This document shows positions 24,688 through 37,820 of a stretch of 64,000 nt of DNA, piece by piece. The DNA comes from Laguncularia racemosa (taxonomy: Eukaryota; Streptophyta; Magnoliopsida; Myrtales; Combretaceae), in assembly GCA_037954665.1 (NCBI GenBank), contig JBBMOL010000370.1, positions 248,001 through 312,000 of the forward strand, in the 5' to 3' direction. The position numbers and the translations under genes are program-made. The notes under the pieces are model-generated. The model was not told the DNA's origin. It searched no databases and saw only the letters and a program-made list of their open reading frames with translations. The stretch's first letter is position 1. Each line of letters starts with the position of its first letter.

Positions 24688-24919
24688 GTATTGGTAATGG
24701 CTTAAGCCCACCATATCCTAAGCCACAAGTATAGCCAGATTTATGCCCTAATACTTGCATCATGATCTCCACCTTTGTTAGTGGTGTAGAACCCTTTGAC
24801 TCCGCATTTTGCAACAAGAGGATACTTTTTTTACCATTTCTTCCTGTATAAAAAAAAAAAAAAAGAAGAAGAAGATAAAATACATAAATTAAGCTTCTTA
24901 CTTTAATACTTTTAGTCAT

Positions 24920-26570
24920 ATAATCCTTTGAATCTTCACTAAAAAAAAATCATATATAGATAATTGACAATCAACTCACAATGCTATCTATATAACAATA
25001 ACTATTAACATGCAACTCCACTTACATACTAATATCTAAAAATTACTTGTACCCTAAGTCCCTCATCTTAGCATAGAGCTATGACTAGATTATAAAATGG
25101 AGAGCCCTTATCACATCATAAATCAATAAACAACATGTCCCAACAGCCATCCTTTAGACAATTTCTTTATTTATTAAGATAATACAAGATGAAGGATGAA
25201 ACAAAGTTTTCTACCTAGCTAACATTGACACAGAAACAAAAATTACTCAACTTGTATTAAAAACACAAATAGTAACATCGAATTATGTAAGATGAGCATA
25301 ATAATTCAATAAATTAGACAACTAAACTAACTTAGCACATCCAATGTATCAACTCCAACAAGAAAGCTCCTCTAAGTAGCTAGAATCTAGACATAATTGA
25401 GTTTACAATATCATTTAATACAATACTAATCCAAAGTCATCACACGCTAATTAATCATTCTAGGCTACTTGCGTAAGTCCTAAGCAATTAACAATATCAT
25501 CTTCTATATTTCTTTTTCTAAAAGTAGGAATAAGATCAGACTAGTGCAGACAAAAGAGATTTATAATACAAATTGCATAAAAAAAAAAAGCACATATTTT
25601 CATACTATAGTAATAGCCTATGAATCACTAATGAGATGTTGAAGAAGAATGAAAATATACCCCTAAGCAATAATAAACTGTGCAATGCTGACTAAGGTCA
25701 TAGTTAATTACTACATAATAACACTCTTGATTTAGGAACAATCATGTTAAACATTGATGTATTAGCAGTGATGTTCTACAATGGATTTCATAAATTCATA
25801 TACAAATTTTGTAACACCACTAAATAAGAGCAACTGGTCATTTAAAACAAAAAAAAAAAAAAAAGTAGAGAGAATTTTTTTTAATCAACTTCATTCATTA
25901 CAACATCATCTATATATGCAAATTTTAACCACAAGGATCACATTGCCAAGACTTCAAACTACAAAGCACTTATCAACATATTGCCTAAACTGCAAATAAA
26001 CATATACCAAGCACAAAATAGGACACTACAAAAAAGATACTAGGAAATATATATACACGTCATTTTTTTCCTAACTTTGAAACATTATAATAAGCATGAT
26101 ACATTAGGATTAGCTCAAATCATACTCCATTTTCATCATAGATCAACACAATAGTACACTAGTAATGAAAAAAAGATATTAATAAAACTTAGTGAAGGCA
26201 GCAAAAAGAATAGGAACTATGCAAATAGCAGAAGTCTTTGATATCAACATCCTTAAATGACATGTACCATGTTTGTAAATAAAATGGCATATACCAATGT
26301 ATTTAATAAAAAGGAAAGAAAAGAAAAAGGGCTCCAAGCCAAAGAAAAAGAAAAAGTAAATAATCTAACTCAAAAACATTAAAATGATAAACATTTTGGG
26401 AGATTGAAGTCAATTTGTTAGTCTCGCTTATTAGAATATTCTGATAAAATAGCTGACGTTATAAAACTTAACATCGAAGAAGAACATCCTTCATGTACTA
26501 TCAATGACTTCTTTCCATTCAAAAAAATAAAAAACCAAAAGACTATTTAAAATTAGTCCATTTGATTTTA
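24920..26570. other. Long intron of the CACTA second gene
   Basis: AT-rich, no coding motif, with several A-runs. It lies between exons of the Transposase_24-type gene and is read here as intronic. Confidence 0.4.
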
Positions 26571-28504
26571 TACTTACATATTTTTGTCAAGCAATCTCAT
26601 TGATCCACCTTCCATTTTTTTCATGGGCAACTCGAAATGTATCAATCTCTCTTAATTCCTACAAGAAGATATTATTGTTAATTTTAAATAAAATTACTTC
26701 AAATTTCAACTAAATAATTAAATTACCTTCTCATGTTATATGCTAACATAAGACTTAAGCCCCATTAAATGATTATATGGAAGACTCTCGTGGTTCTTTG
26801 TATTGATCGCACATCTTTTCTGAAAGAAAAAAGAAAAAAAAAAAAAAAACTCAATACTTTATCAAGTCATGTTATAGCTAGTCTTTTCTTAAAAATAAAT
26901 AAATCACATAATCAAGTTATAATTTGTCACATTTAACATTTCAATAAATATGAGTGCCAGTACCTGAAAATCCTCGAAATCAAAGAAGTCACATAGACTA
27001 ACCCAATCATGGGGTCGATGTTCTAGTCCTTGTGGAATGGCCAAGCGTGCACGCTTTCCCTTTCCATGTAGTTTGTAATGGAGATGAAGACTATAGTGTA
27101 GCTCACTATAGGTTTTAGCTGCCACTCCATGTAGTATATCCTTCCATCGCAGATCATTCCAATCAGCCTCAAATTTCTCCTATAGTTGAAAATGATTGGT
27201 TTACTAATAATTGCCCATATGAGTAAAGTTAGCTGCATGAGAATAACCTAATACATCAACAGTTCCATCAAAACCTGTTATCAAAGAGTTAAGCCACCAC
27301 TATCAACTAGAGAAGACCAAATTTCAATATTAAAATTGATTGCCTTTTTAAGTAAAATATCATTACATAAGTAAACTACAAGGGATTTAAGGTTTAAGGC
27401 TTAGGCTTATAGGATTCCATTCCATAACTCTGAATTCCTTATTTGCTCCACATAGTTCATGTTGCCTTTATATATAAAATTTAATAGGTTAGAAAATTTT
27501 GTTTATGTAGAGTAATTATTACTAACATACAGTAAAAGTTCATCTAGCTAAAATACTTTATTTCCAATGCAAAAGGAATGGGGAAAGAGATTTTTAAATA
27601 GAAACTTTCGATATAAATAAAAGTTAAAGATAGTGAAATTCAAAACACAATCACTTACTAGAATGTCACCATCACTTGGCTTCATTTTGAATGTCAAAGC
27701 AACTAGAAAGAAGTAGAATCAAACTCCACTAGGAGAAATAGCTTCTTGGACACACACTAAAAGACATTAGCTAGGAGGAGAAAATCCTGACAACATACAT
27801 TTTCAAAGAATTTTAGATGGGAGAGAAAAATATTATATATGCAGTGACCACACTACAAATTTTATAGCATTATTAGGTATAATATTTCACTAGGCATGCA
27901 TGTGCATGCAAGGGCTAATAGTAGCAGTTTATTGGAATACAATGATACACAAGCAGATAACATGAAATTACACAACAATCACTAATCATTAAGCTAAATT
28001 CTCATTTGCAAAGCTCAGAAAGTTGTCATTTACCCCAACTCTATATATATGCAACTCTACCGTGGCCATTACAACTAATTCAATATTGGCAAGAACAAAG
28101 ATTCCTCATCTTTCAAAGTGTGTGATATGTGAGGGATAAGGTATAAGGTGCAAGCATCTTATATTAGATGACCACATGGAAGAAAAGGGAAAAAATATAA
28201 TATAATGAACTATGTAACATGCTTTAAAAGAAAAAAGAAAAAAGAAAAAAAATCAGTTAGAAATTACTTACTATTACATTTTCCATGATGGACTCTCATA
28301 CATCTAATGGTATTGCAGTCCAAGCCTTGCCATTACTATTCTCCACAAACAAGGGTGTCTTCCAACGATGCATAACTATGAATTCCTCATAAAGCAATCT
28401 CGCATTTGGCCCAATAAGACGATTTGCACCTGTTAGAAGTGGCAATTCCGGTCCCCTATTAGTCCTTCTAGTAATATCTATGTTTCTTTCTTGGTTGTTT
28501 AGCA

Positions 28505-28620
28505 CCATTGGGATTCTCATTCTCATTCTCATTCTCACTTTTTCTGTCACTATCACTTTCACTCTCACTCTCACTCTCACTCTCTCTCTCGTTATCATTC
28601 TCATTCTCATCTTCATCCGA
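28505..28620. repeat. Imperfect hexanucleotide microsatellite in the CACTA coding region
   Basis: Runs of CTCATT, CTCACT and CTCTCT. On the minus strand, one frame encodes alternating Glu-Asn and Glu-Ser (ENENEN, SESESES) and another encodes alternating Arg with Met or Val. The acidic frame is the plausible native one, but the downstream transposase block continues in the other frame. Confidence 0.9.
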
Positions 28621-29191
28621 AGAATCCTCATATGAACCCTTCTCATTGTTATTGGTCTCATCATCCTCATCTTCATTTGAATAATGCTCTTCTTATCTAT
28701 TCACCACATTATAATCAAAGCTAAAAGGATTGCCAACATGGTAAGATCTTCTAGTATCATTACCAAACCAATCTGTAGCTCTGACATCATCTACACAGAG
28801 TAAAAAAAAATAGAAATTAAATAGTAATACTTAAGCTAGCACTAACAACTATTGGTTATGTTACCTATTTGTCTATCTGAAGATGATGATCTACAAAAAA
28901 GACTTCTATAAAGGTTTCTGAGTTAGTCATGATTCATACTGCAAGAAATTAAAAAGTACATTTTATCCCAAAATAAGCAAAACATATGTACAAATATACA
29001 AATAGTATATATAAGCACCTCTAATATAACAACTCTTACCTAGTTATATCTATGCTCGTTAAAGCTCCCACCATCACTATCCACATCCATGCTAATTACA
29101 TGACTTGTTGTGGCTATATTAGTCCCTATCTAACTTAGGGGGGCAAGATCTATAAAAATGCCTTGGATAGGTATCATGTTAGAGCATGTTT

Positions 29192-31254
29192 CCTATTGTA
29201 ACGCCTCTTCTAGAGCATCTTTATCATTTTCTCCATTGCTTGAAATTGGTGAGTTGAATAATTCGCAATGGAATATATGACAATGGTGGATCTTCTGCAC
29301 CACTTTCCACTCACCAAGATGCTTTTTTGGATCTCTCATGTAAATCACTTGAGTAGCTTGATGGGCTTGTATGAATGGATCATTATCATACCAAGTTCTC
29401 CTTGTGTTTATGCTTATCAAGTCATTGTCAATAAATTTTGGTTTACTTCGCTCTAAGTCATACCACTTACACTTGAAGAGGAACAAACGATGTCCATGTA
29501 CATAGTTTAATTGTATGATATCTCTCAATATACCATAAAACACAATAAGATGCCCCTTATGTGAGCTTGTCACACAAACACCACTATTCTACGACTTGCG
29601 TGTTTTGTCCCATTCCTCTGTAAAGAATCTCACACCATTTATGATATAAGCTTGAAATAGTTTTGCATTTCTTTGTGGCCCCCATGATAGAGCATCTAAG
29701 TCATCTGATACTTCCTAAGGACTTTCACTTTTCATTTGTAAAATCTAAAAAATATATGATAAACAAAGTTTTTTTAAAAGAAAAATATAATTATAGAACT
29801 TTGATGTAATTGATTAACATTGATTAAATAAGCATGTAGAAATTTTACTTTGTTTTAGAACCATTGCAGGAATTGCCTACTCATGTCATCCTCAATGTTT
29901 TGTGAATTATTCACACATAAGACATCTTCAAACTCCCTAAAATAATATGACATTATGATTAGGATAGATACAAATTTATAAGAAAATAATAAATTAGATT
30001 TTATAGCCCTTACCGCATACAAGGTTGAGTTTCCTCACAGTTATTCAACACATACCAATGTAACTTATCCAAGTTAAGTTCAACACTAGCATACTTGCAT
30101 CTACCAAAAGTATGGACCCGTTGTGAAAACACTTGAAAACCACCACTAGGCATTTCCTATGGCTCCCACTGTCAAGGAAGATGATTAAACCTTGTCTCGA
30201 TATCTTCTAGGTACATTGCACAAAATGTTGAACTTTCTTTTGCAATGTATGCTTCTACTATTACAACCTTCAAGGCATGCTCTGTTTTTTACCATTGCTT
30301 TCAATCCACCTAGATACCTCTCTGTCGAATACATCCATTTATATTACACTGGTCCACATAAATGGGTTTCTCTTAGCAAATGCACTGCTAGGTGGACCAT
30401 CGGATTAAAGAATGTAGGTGGAAAAATCTTTTCTAATTTACAAAGGGTTTGGATAATACTCTTTTCCAACATTTCCAACAAACTTAGCTTTAATTCCTTG
30501 GAACATAGTTCTCTAAAAAACCACGATAATTCAAAAATTGCACCATATACCTCATCATCTAAAAGGCCACGTAAACCGACTAGAAGAAACCTTTGTAGTA
30601 ATACATGGCAGTCATGACTCTTTAAGCCTTTTAAAGATGCCTGTGACTACCGCTTTAGAGAAACCCATGTTTGCTCAAAGCGATTTGATATGTTAGATGA
30701 ATAGCCATCGAGTAATTTAACATTTTTAACAAAATCACCAAATAACTCAACCTTATCCTATGCCAAATTATATCTTGCCATGGGCTAACTAGTTTGTCAC
30801 CCTGGCGAATTAGACGTTCATTCTCTCGATTGTTCATCTCCTCAAGGGTTATCCTTACCTCATCAATGTCTTTGGTCTACCATTTATGTTCAAGAGAGTT
30901 CCAACAACATTATCGCAAATATTTTTTTCAATATGTATTATGTCTTAAAACCAACTTATCCTAATAAGGCAGCTTAAATAATATACTTTTTTTACACTAA
31001 TTAGTTTCATCTATATTTCATTTTCTATTTCTACACCCAACAACTTTTCCCATTGTGACATTTTTATAACAACTAAGTTGCATTAATACATGTTCACCAA
31101 TGAAATTTCTTAGGGGTAGCCGATTCTCAATATTACCATTAAAACTTTTACTACGTCGCTATAGGTTGTTACTGGGTAAAAACCGCCTGTGACCCATGCA
31201 ATGTAATTTTTTTGTGAGTGCACACAACTCCCATCCACGTTACATTCTGGAAAA
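29192..31254 (-). pseudogene. TNP2-like CACTA transposase, C-terminal part (Transposase_21, DUF4218, DUF4216)
   Basis: The transposase binds CACTA ends and catalyses excision. Visible blocks on the minus strand: DIIHIEKNICDNVVGTLLNI at about 30960-30890, with stops nearby (end of Transposase_21; family: DVMHIEKNVCDN); KGLKSHDCHVLLQRFLLVGL at 30625-30575 and FFNPMVHLAIHLL near 30410-30370 (DUF4218); KYASVELNLDKLHWYVLNNCE at about 30095-30035 (its first 20 residues are one run of this wording); and NGVRFFTEEWDKTRKSQNSG at about 29640 followed by HRLFLFKCKWYDLE at 29493-29450 (DUF4216). The N-terminal catalytic half lies in the gap. At least one premature stop indicates decay. Confidence 0.85.
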
Positions 31255-31754
31255 NNNNNNNNNNNNNNNNNNNNNNNNNNNNNNNNNNNNNNNNNNNNNN
31301 NNNNNNNNNNNNNNNNNNNNNNNNNNNNNNNNNNNNNNNNNNNNNNNNNNNNNNNNNNNNNNNNNNNNNNNNNNNNNNNNNNNNNNNNNNNNNNNNNNNN
31401 NNNNNNNNNNNNNNNNNNNNNNNNNNNNNNNNNNNNNNNNNNNNNNNNNNNNNNNNNNNNNNNNNNNNNNNNNNNNNNNNNNNNNNNNNNNNNNNNNNNN
31501 NNNNNNNNNNNNNNNNNNNNNNNNNNNNNNNNNNNNNNNNNNNNNNNNNNNNNNNNNNNNNNNNNNNNNNNNNNNNNNNNNNNNNNNNNNNNNNNNNNNN
31601 NNNNNNNNNNNNNNNNNNNNNNNNNNNNNNNNNNNNNNNNNNNNNNNNNNNNNNNNNNNNNNNNNNNNNNNNNNNNNNNNNNNNNNNNNNNNNNNNNNNN
31701 NNNNNNNNNNNNNNNNNNNNNNNNNNNNNNNNNNNNNNNNNNNNNNNNNNNNNN
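31255..31754. other. Assembly gap of exactly 500 N
   Basis: A fixed-length N run of unknown true size. It separates the CACTA element from contig B. Long frames that appear to cross it are artefacts. Confidence 1.
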
Positions 31755-33660
31755 AGTGATAGGCCCAACAGAAATTAAAAATTCTTCCTTCTACAACTAA
31801 AGATGGAATTTAAGGGAAAAACCAATGTCTCTAGTAAATGAAAAATTTTTGGGGCGTGGCCACCGGAAAATCATAAAAATTCAGTACTACACGAGACTTT
31901 GTTACTAAAACGGTTCGCAAATTGAGTCCATCCCTACCGGTTCCCGCAACACAGCATCCCTCAGGTAACCCCTATCCCTTTTGGCACACTATGTAAATTT
32001 TGTGATGGTTTTTTTTCTTTACGGCACAAAGCTTTTTTCCCAGTTTACATGGTAAACCGGGAAACCCTACTAGTTATTCTAAAGCGGTTCGACATAAAAA
32101 AGGGAAAGGTTTGGGCAAAATTTTGCAGCAAGAAATTGATCCCCTTTTGAAAAAAAATTGCAACTTGGCGTATTATGACTACCACCTAATAAAAAGGGCC
32201 CCCTTTAGGTTGTAAATGGGTTTTATAAAGTCAAATATCGATCTGATGGTATGGGTGGAACGCTAAAAAAGAACGTTTGGTTATATTTGGGGAAACCCCA
32301 GAAGGAAGTAGTAGTTATACGAGACATTTCCCCCTATCGAAAAGGGATGGTTACTGTTCGTGTTTTCTTGGCCTTTTTGTTGCAATTAAAAATTTTGGGA
32401 GGTTCACCAGATGGATGTCCACAATGCTTTCTTAGGGGAGATTACAGGAGGATGTGTATATGCAGTTACCCCCTGGTTTTCGAGTTGCAAGAGGGAGATA
32501 AAGTGTGAAAAATTGCAGAAGTCCTTGTACGGGTTAAAAACAACCCCCCTGGGTTTTGTCGGTTCACAAATGTCCGCTGTTTTAAAAAAAATCTAGGGTT
32601 TTCACAAAATCCTATGCGGGCTACTCTTTGTTTTACTCTGAAACAAGGCGGGGGTACGACTATACATCTTGGTTTATGTTGATGACTTGATTGTTTCTAG
32701 GAATGTTTAGTGCAGCAATTAGAATTTTAAAGGATTACTTGAGCACATGTTTTTCCATGAAAAAATTTGGGTGTTTTTAAAAATTTTTTCTTGGGGTGGA
32801 AGTGGCTCGTAGTCCCAAAAGGGTTCTTCTTGTTTTAGCGAAAATTTATCCCCTGGGTATTATTTCAGAACCGGGGTTTGATAGGGGAAAAAGCCGTGGG
32901 ATTTCCCAAATGGAGCAATACCATCGTTTGGCGTTGCCCAACCAGCCCTTTGTTGGACAATTCAAAAGCCTTTCGACGTCTTATTGCCCGTTTTGATTTA
33001 TTTTGTTTTCCGGCGCGAATTGTCTTATTGTGTACATGTTTATCTCAATTTATGCAGAGCCACGGAAGGTTCTTTGGGATGCGGCATTACGCGTTGTTCG
33101 GTATCTAAAAACCAAAACCCAGGGTTAGGGTATTTTTTTGCTTTAAGTAAGGGCGATCTCACTTTGACTGGTTGGTTTTGAGGGGAAAATTGGGCAGGAT
33201 GTCCATTAAACTCGTCGTTTTTCTTACTGGATAGTTGGTGTTTTTGGGTTTTTTTGTCCCCCATCTCATGGAAGACAAAAAAACAACTATTGTGTCTCGA
33301 TCATCTGCCGAAGTAGAATAAAGTTCAAAAGGCCATGACCACTTGTGAAATCCAAATGGTTGAAGAGTGTTTTATCTGATCTTGGTGTTATTCATAGTAG
33401 CCAAACAACACTATTTTGTGATAGTCGGTGCTCTTCATATATCTCAAAATCCCCTATTTTTATGAGTGCACCAAAAAACATCGAAAATGGGGTTGTCACT
33501 TTTATTTGAGATGCATTACTTGATGGGGGGGGAAACTATCCCACTTTTTTTCCCAAAACGAGACAACCCTTTCTGAAAATTTTTACCCAAAACATTAGGG
33601 AAACGCAAGTATGTTTTCTCTTATGCAAGTTGGGCATTTGTGATCTTCATGCTCCAACTT
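31755..33660 (+). pseudogene. Copia pol 3' fragment in contig B (low-quality copy of 51769-53596)
   Basis: Carries the same RT and RNase H landmarks as the better copy (the VYVDDLIVSRN coding stretch near 32676, QMDVHNAFL near 32408, SSAEVE near 33303). Its reading frame is scrambled by many extra or substituted bases that repeat a neighbouring base. The lesions are better explained by sequence error than by biology, so this copy should not be used to judge coding capacity. Confidence 0.8.
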
Positions 33661-33669
33661 GAGGGGGGG

Positions 33670-34150
33670 TATTGTGTCTGGAAAACTCAGAAACATACAC
33701 AGCCTGATACCCCGGCCCGAAGGGACGGCCCTGTGTTGTGTTAGGTAAAATCTCAGAAAAAATTACGGCCTGATTTCACGGCCCGAAGGCAAGGCCGTGT
33801 GTTGTGTCAGGTAGCTCCCCGAAACATATACGGCCCCGATACACGACTAGAAGGTACGGGCCCTGTTACCGGCCGGGAAATATTGAGATATTTGTTTTGT
33901 GATTTATTTTGTAAATATGGCATGTATATCTTGTATTTTTATTTTTTTGGTAGAGGGGAAAATTTGTTTTCCTAGTTTTTAGGAAATTTGGGTTTTTTTT
34001 TCCTAGTTTGTAGGATTTAGTTGTTGGAAAAAATATGGAAAAAATATCTCCCTGCTGTGTATATTTTGGACATAGTTAAAGGAAAAAGGATAGTGGAGGG
34101 GGAAAAAAGGGTTTTTTTGATTCCATGGTTGGTTTTAAATTTTTTTACCA
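33670..34150 (+). repeat. Copia 3' LTR, contig B copy
   Basis: Starts TATTGTGTCTGG after a G-rich polypurine tract and ends at TTTTTTACCA. Counterpart of 53604-54063, with the same 64-bp internal tandem units, though with base-level differences. Confidence 0.85.
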
Positions 34151-34314
34151 CACACATATATATATTTCATTATTATTTTACATAAACATTAGAATATGAT
34201 TTTAAAAAATATATAAGGGAAAAACTTTTGTTTTTTATTCACAAATTAAAAAATACAAATAAAACAACAAAAAAATTCATAAGAACGTACTATGTTAAAA
34301 CAAGTAGGCCATTA

Positions 34315-34910
34315 AAATGCCAAACTCTTAAATCTTGCAAGATTTCTCTCGGGTTTTTAAATTTTATAATCAATTTATATTCAAACCCAAAAAATTACAT
34401 ATGCTAACTAATAAGAGTTTTTTTACATGGATAGATGTCGAGCATGCATCGTATGGTAAGTAGGTATGATGAGCTGTTAGGAGAAATTATTATTATTATT
34501 ATTACTAAAATAATAATAACAAACAAACCATTAGATGCCAAGTTCTTAAATTTTTTTTCGAAATATATCTTGGTTTTAAATTTTATGATCAAAAACTATA
34601 TTCTATTCCAACATCGTATATGCTATTGCTAAGAGTTTATTTAAAATAAAAAAATTGGAACATTGAAAGTTAAGGGGGTAAGATGAGCTGTTAGGGGGGG
34701 AAATTTTTATTTTTTATTAACAAACAGATTATGAAGATGCTAAACTCTTAATCTTTTGAAATAAATTTGATTTAATTATATAATCAATTTATTTTTTATC
34801 TCAACATTGCATATTTTAATGTTAAGGTTTATTTATATGGTAGTCCCGATGATGCATCTATGATCGGTAAGTACGATGAGCTGCTTGGAGAAATTATTAT
34901 TTTATTATAT
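34315..34910. repeat. Three-unit tandem repeat, contig B copy
   Basis: Counterpart of 54231-54820, each unit ending with an ATT-rich run (for example 34484-34505). Confidence 0.75.
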
Positions 34911-37448
34911 GTTTATGATATAGGGTAGGGTTAGGGACAATGTATTTGACGTGTGAGACGACGTAGCCCCGTGCGGGATGAAAAAAACTCCGTGAACGCG
35001 ATTATCAAAAATTTTGTTCCATACCAAAAAATAATTCAGTTTTTTCCAATTTTTTTCATGGGATGTGAAAATTAACGTCCCTTTTTAAAAGTCATTTAGG
35101 ACCACTGCTGTGGGACATGTTCCCTTTTATTTAGGTTTTCGTGAGTGAGGAAGGACGTCATCTTTTGAAGTGAAAGTTAAAAGTGCGGTGTCGGGGTGGT
35201 AGATAGATTCGATTCAGCATCATTTTTTTACGGAAAAAATAGTGACAATGGTATTCAAAATTTTTATAAATAAATAATTTATTTTTTAAAATATATTTAT
35301 TTTATTTAATTTTTTTTTTATTTTTTTATATTCTATTACTTTTATAATTCATCTTGTATGCATATGTGCAGTTAATTTATTAAATTCGTCGTTGTATTAT
35401 CTTATATTTTGGGAAAATTTTTTCATCACTAACCGAATAGATAGAACTTAGGACGTTGAAACAAATGTAATTTTACTTTTTTTCAAAAGTAGATTGGACT
35501 TTGCAAAAATTCCTTGTATGAGATAACGATCTGCACATTTTGCATGCCTGTGATGCCCCCTCTTCCTAAAAGAAAATAAAAGGTGTGAAAGTTTTTTTTT
35601 TTCGTTTTTCCATCCAGTTTGCCATAAATTTGGTTATTTATTAACCTATTAAATAAAAAAGCAAAGGTCTTTTAAAAAATTTCAAAATCAATTCGAAGTT
35701 TATTAATTTAAGGGTTTTAATTAATTGTTTTTATTATCGTGAAATATAGTAAATTAAAATTTTTAACTTAATAGTTTAATTCTGTACAGTTTTTTGTTTT
35801 TTAAACAAAGTAACCTTCTTAAGCTAAAAAATTTACTAATACGTTGGTGTTTTTAAAATACAAGACATGTTTTTTAGAGAAGTATAAAGAAGCGTATCTT
35901 GGGCTTTAATCCTGCATTCTCTTTCATGTTTTGTTATTTGCTTGTTTGGTTAATTTATGGAGTGAGATTCCCCGAAGTCCAAATCTGATTTATTTTTATT
36001 GAGAACTTAGTGTGGATGCAAAAATAAGAGGTAAGTAAATTTGTAACTAATAGAAAAGGGGGAAAAAGATTTTAAAATAAAAAAATTGATGAATGTTTTC
36101 TAATTTTCCCCTTCAATCCATAAAGTAAAAGCAAATCAGATTCCATAAAATCTTTTTCCAGAGGTCGTGCAACCCCTTCGACGTGGTCCCGCCATCCCCT
36201 TTCCTTTGGGATGGCCCCCAACGTCGGGTTTTCTTTTTTCTTTTTTCTTTTTTTGAATTTTGGTTGTTTTACTTTTTTACTATTTTTTTTTCTTAAATTA
36301 TTTAAATAAAAAATATATTAATATATTAATTTAATTATTTATGGCCCAATAAAAAATTTGGGAGGCTCTTATTGAAATTTTTAGATAATTATATGTATTT
36401 TTTTAAAAATGAAAATACCCCGCTTGTTTATAAGAATCCTAAATTTTGATCTATTTATATAATTTTTTTTTTTTTTATTTTTTTTTACTATTTTCTTTTC
36501 AAGAAAAGTATTTTTTATTTATAAAAGAATTTTTTATTTAAAATTTTAAAAACCATTTTATAAAAGTAACTACCATCAATTTCAAAAGCAAAATCCCTAT
36601 ATTAAAGTCAATCACGTAATCTATTTAATATGGTTCTGGCCTTTTTTATTAAATAATTCCCCAAATTTTTTTTAATATTGAATAATTGTGAAGGGAGAAG
36701 CTTTTTTTCATCTTTATCTCTAAGCTTTGACTAAAAATCTATATAGATTTTGAAAAGAGACATGCAGGGTTTGAAATATGTGTCATCGGTCCTTTATTCA
36801 AACTTTATCTCAAGTGCATGACGGCGATGGGAAAAGTCCCCAAAAAAGAACGAAAACTCAACAAACCTGGTTTATATTAATGCATAATCGAATTGTAAGG
36901 GGCGGAAAAGAAATTTATGAAAAGAATTAAAAAATTTAAAAAAAAAGTCAAAAATACCGAAATAAATAAAATAGTTTTTTTTTTTAATAATGAATGATGA
37001 ATAGAATATTATATTAATATCTAGTAGTATTTACTATTAAATTTAAATGATGCACAGTTTATATAACCTTACATCACACAATGATTTATAATAGAATCAT
37101 ACAATTAAAGAGAAAGAAAAAGTATCTATAATTCAATAATAATTTTTTTAATATCAAGTAACTCTCTATTTAATTGTTTTAATTTTGCATATTTATAAGC
37201 ATAAAAAAATTAATATTTAGGAAATTATTTTGAGGAAACTGAAAGTAAAAGGTTTTTACCTTAAAAAATAAGTATAATTTCCTAATCCTAAAAATAAGTA
37301 TTAAAACTAACAAAAAAAAATAATAAAAAATCATATTTAACCTAGATAAAATAAAATAAAAACCTTACTTTTTGCTTGCCAATTTTTTTAAGCAAGAAGC
37401 ATCATTATGCTATTGTAGTTATATAAAAAAAAGCTCTTTGCTTATCAA
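34911..37448. other. AT-rich DNA, contig B copy, no gene
   Basis: Matches 54821-57440 with many homopolymer-type differences. A small GC-richer patch lies at 36160-36230. Nothing else recognised. Confidence 0.5.
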
Positions 37449-37820
37449 TATTGGCAACGGTATGTCGATATCTTATTCATAGCGGAGGCTATGATAGGTT
37501 AAGTCATGATTGAACATGGGCTTTAGACTATTTTATGATTAAAATGATTTGTCATCGGTTATAGTTTTTAATGCAGTGATAAAATGCTTGATCCAATAAT
37601 TGGTATTAGAGCCACGGTCATGGTTTTCATTTCCAATGAGCATGATACTCGAGGAACATTGTTAGCAAAGATGTGTCAATATCTCATCCAGATGGGGGTT
37701 AGGATGGTTCAAGTTACAATTAAACATGATGCTTGGATTGTTGCATGTTTACAATGATTTGAATTACGCATCACAATTAGTCATAACTTTTAGTGTAGTA
37801 GTAAAGCACTTGATCTAACA
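37449..37820 (+). mobile_element. TRIM-like mini-LTR element, contig B copy
   Basis: Left terminal repeat 37449-37598, primer-binding site TGGTATTAGAGCC at 37601-37613, right terminal repeat 37660-37820. See 57441-57814 for the fuller description. Confidence 0.65.

Larger units (their letters stand above)
23336..28790 (-). pseudogene. CACTA second gene, Transposase_24 (Ptta/En/Spm) type, multi-exon
   Basis: Exons readable on the minus strand: an acidic E/S/N-rich N-terminal tract at about 28680-28510, then RGPELPLLTGANRLIGPNA to about 28300. KTYSELHYSLHLHYKLHGK...PHDWVSLCDFFDFEDFQ lies at 27160-26965, KRCAINTKNHESLPYNH at about 26820-26760, REIDTFRVAHEKNGGWINE at about 26655-26590, and TKVEIMMQVLGHKSGYTCG then LGYGGLKPLP at 24790-24692. 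A Gln-rich C-terminus with three repeats ending KKRSKHPTID* is at 23900-23336. This domain order is that of the plant transposase family that accompanies TNP2. A frame switch at the acidic tract, internal stops and a Gypsy insertion make it non-functional. Exon ends are approximate. Confidence 0.65.
23336..31254 (-). mobile_element. CACTA (En/Spm) transposon, incomplete at the gap
   Basis: Two adjacent minus-strand genes, a TNP2-type transposase followed by a second transposase-like gene, are the standard gene order of plant CACTA elements. The 5' part runs into the 500-N gap at 31255. A CACTA terminus was not found to the left of 23336, where an unrelated Copia relic begins within about 250 bp. 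A Gypsy fragment (23910-24687) is inserted in the opposite orientation. Confidence 0.75.

Noticed and set aside
26032..26050. CACTACAAAAAAGATAC as a CACTA terminus
   Set aside because: No subterminal repeats and no partner end; it lies inside an intron of a CACTA gene and is likely chance.
30192..30617. 141-codon plus-strand frame as a gene
   Set aside because: It is the antisense of the DUF4218 part of the CACTA transposase, which is convincing on the minus strand.
31169..31778. Long open frames spanning the N run at 31255-31754
   Set aside because: They are open only because N codons cannot be stops; there is no sequence in the gap.
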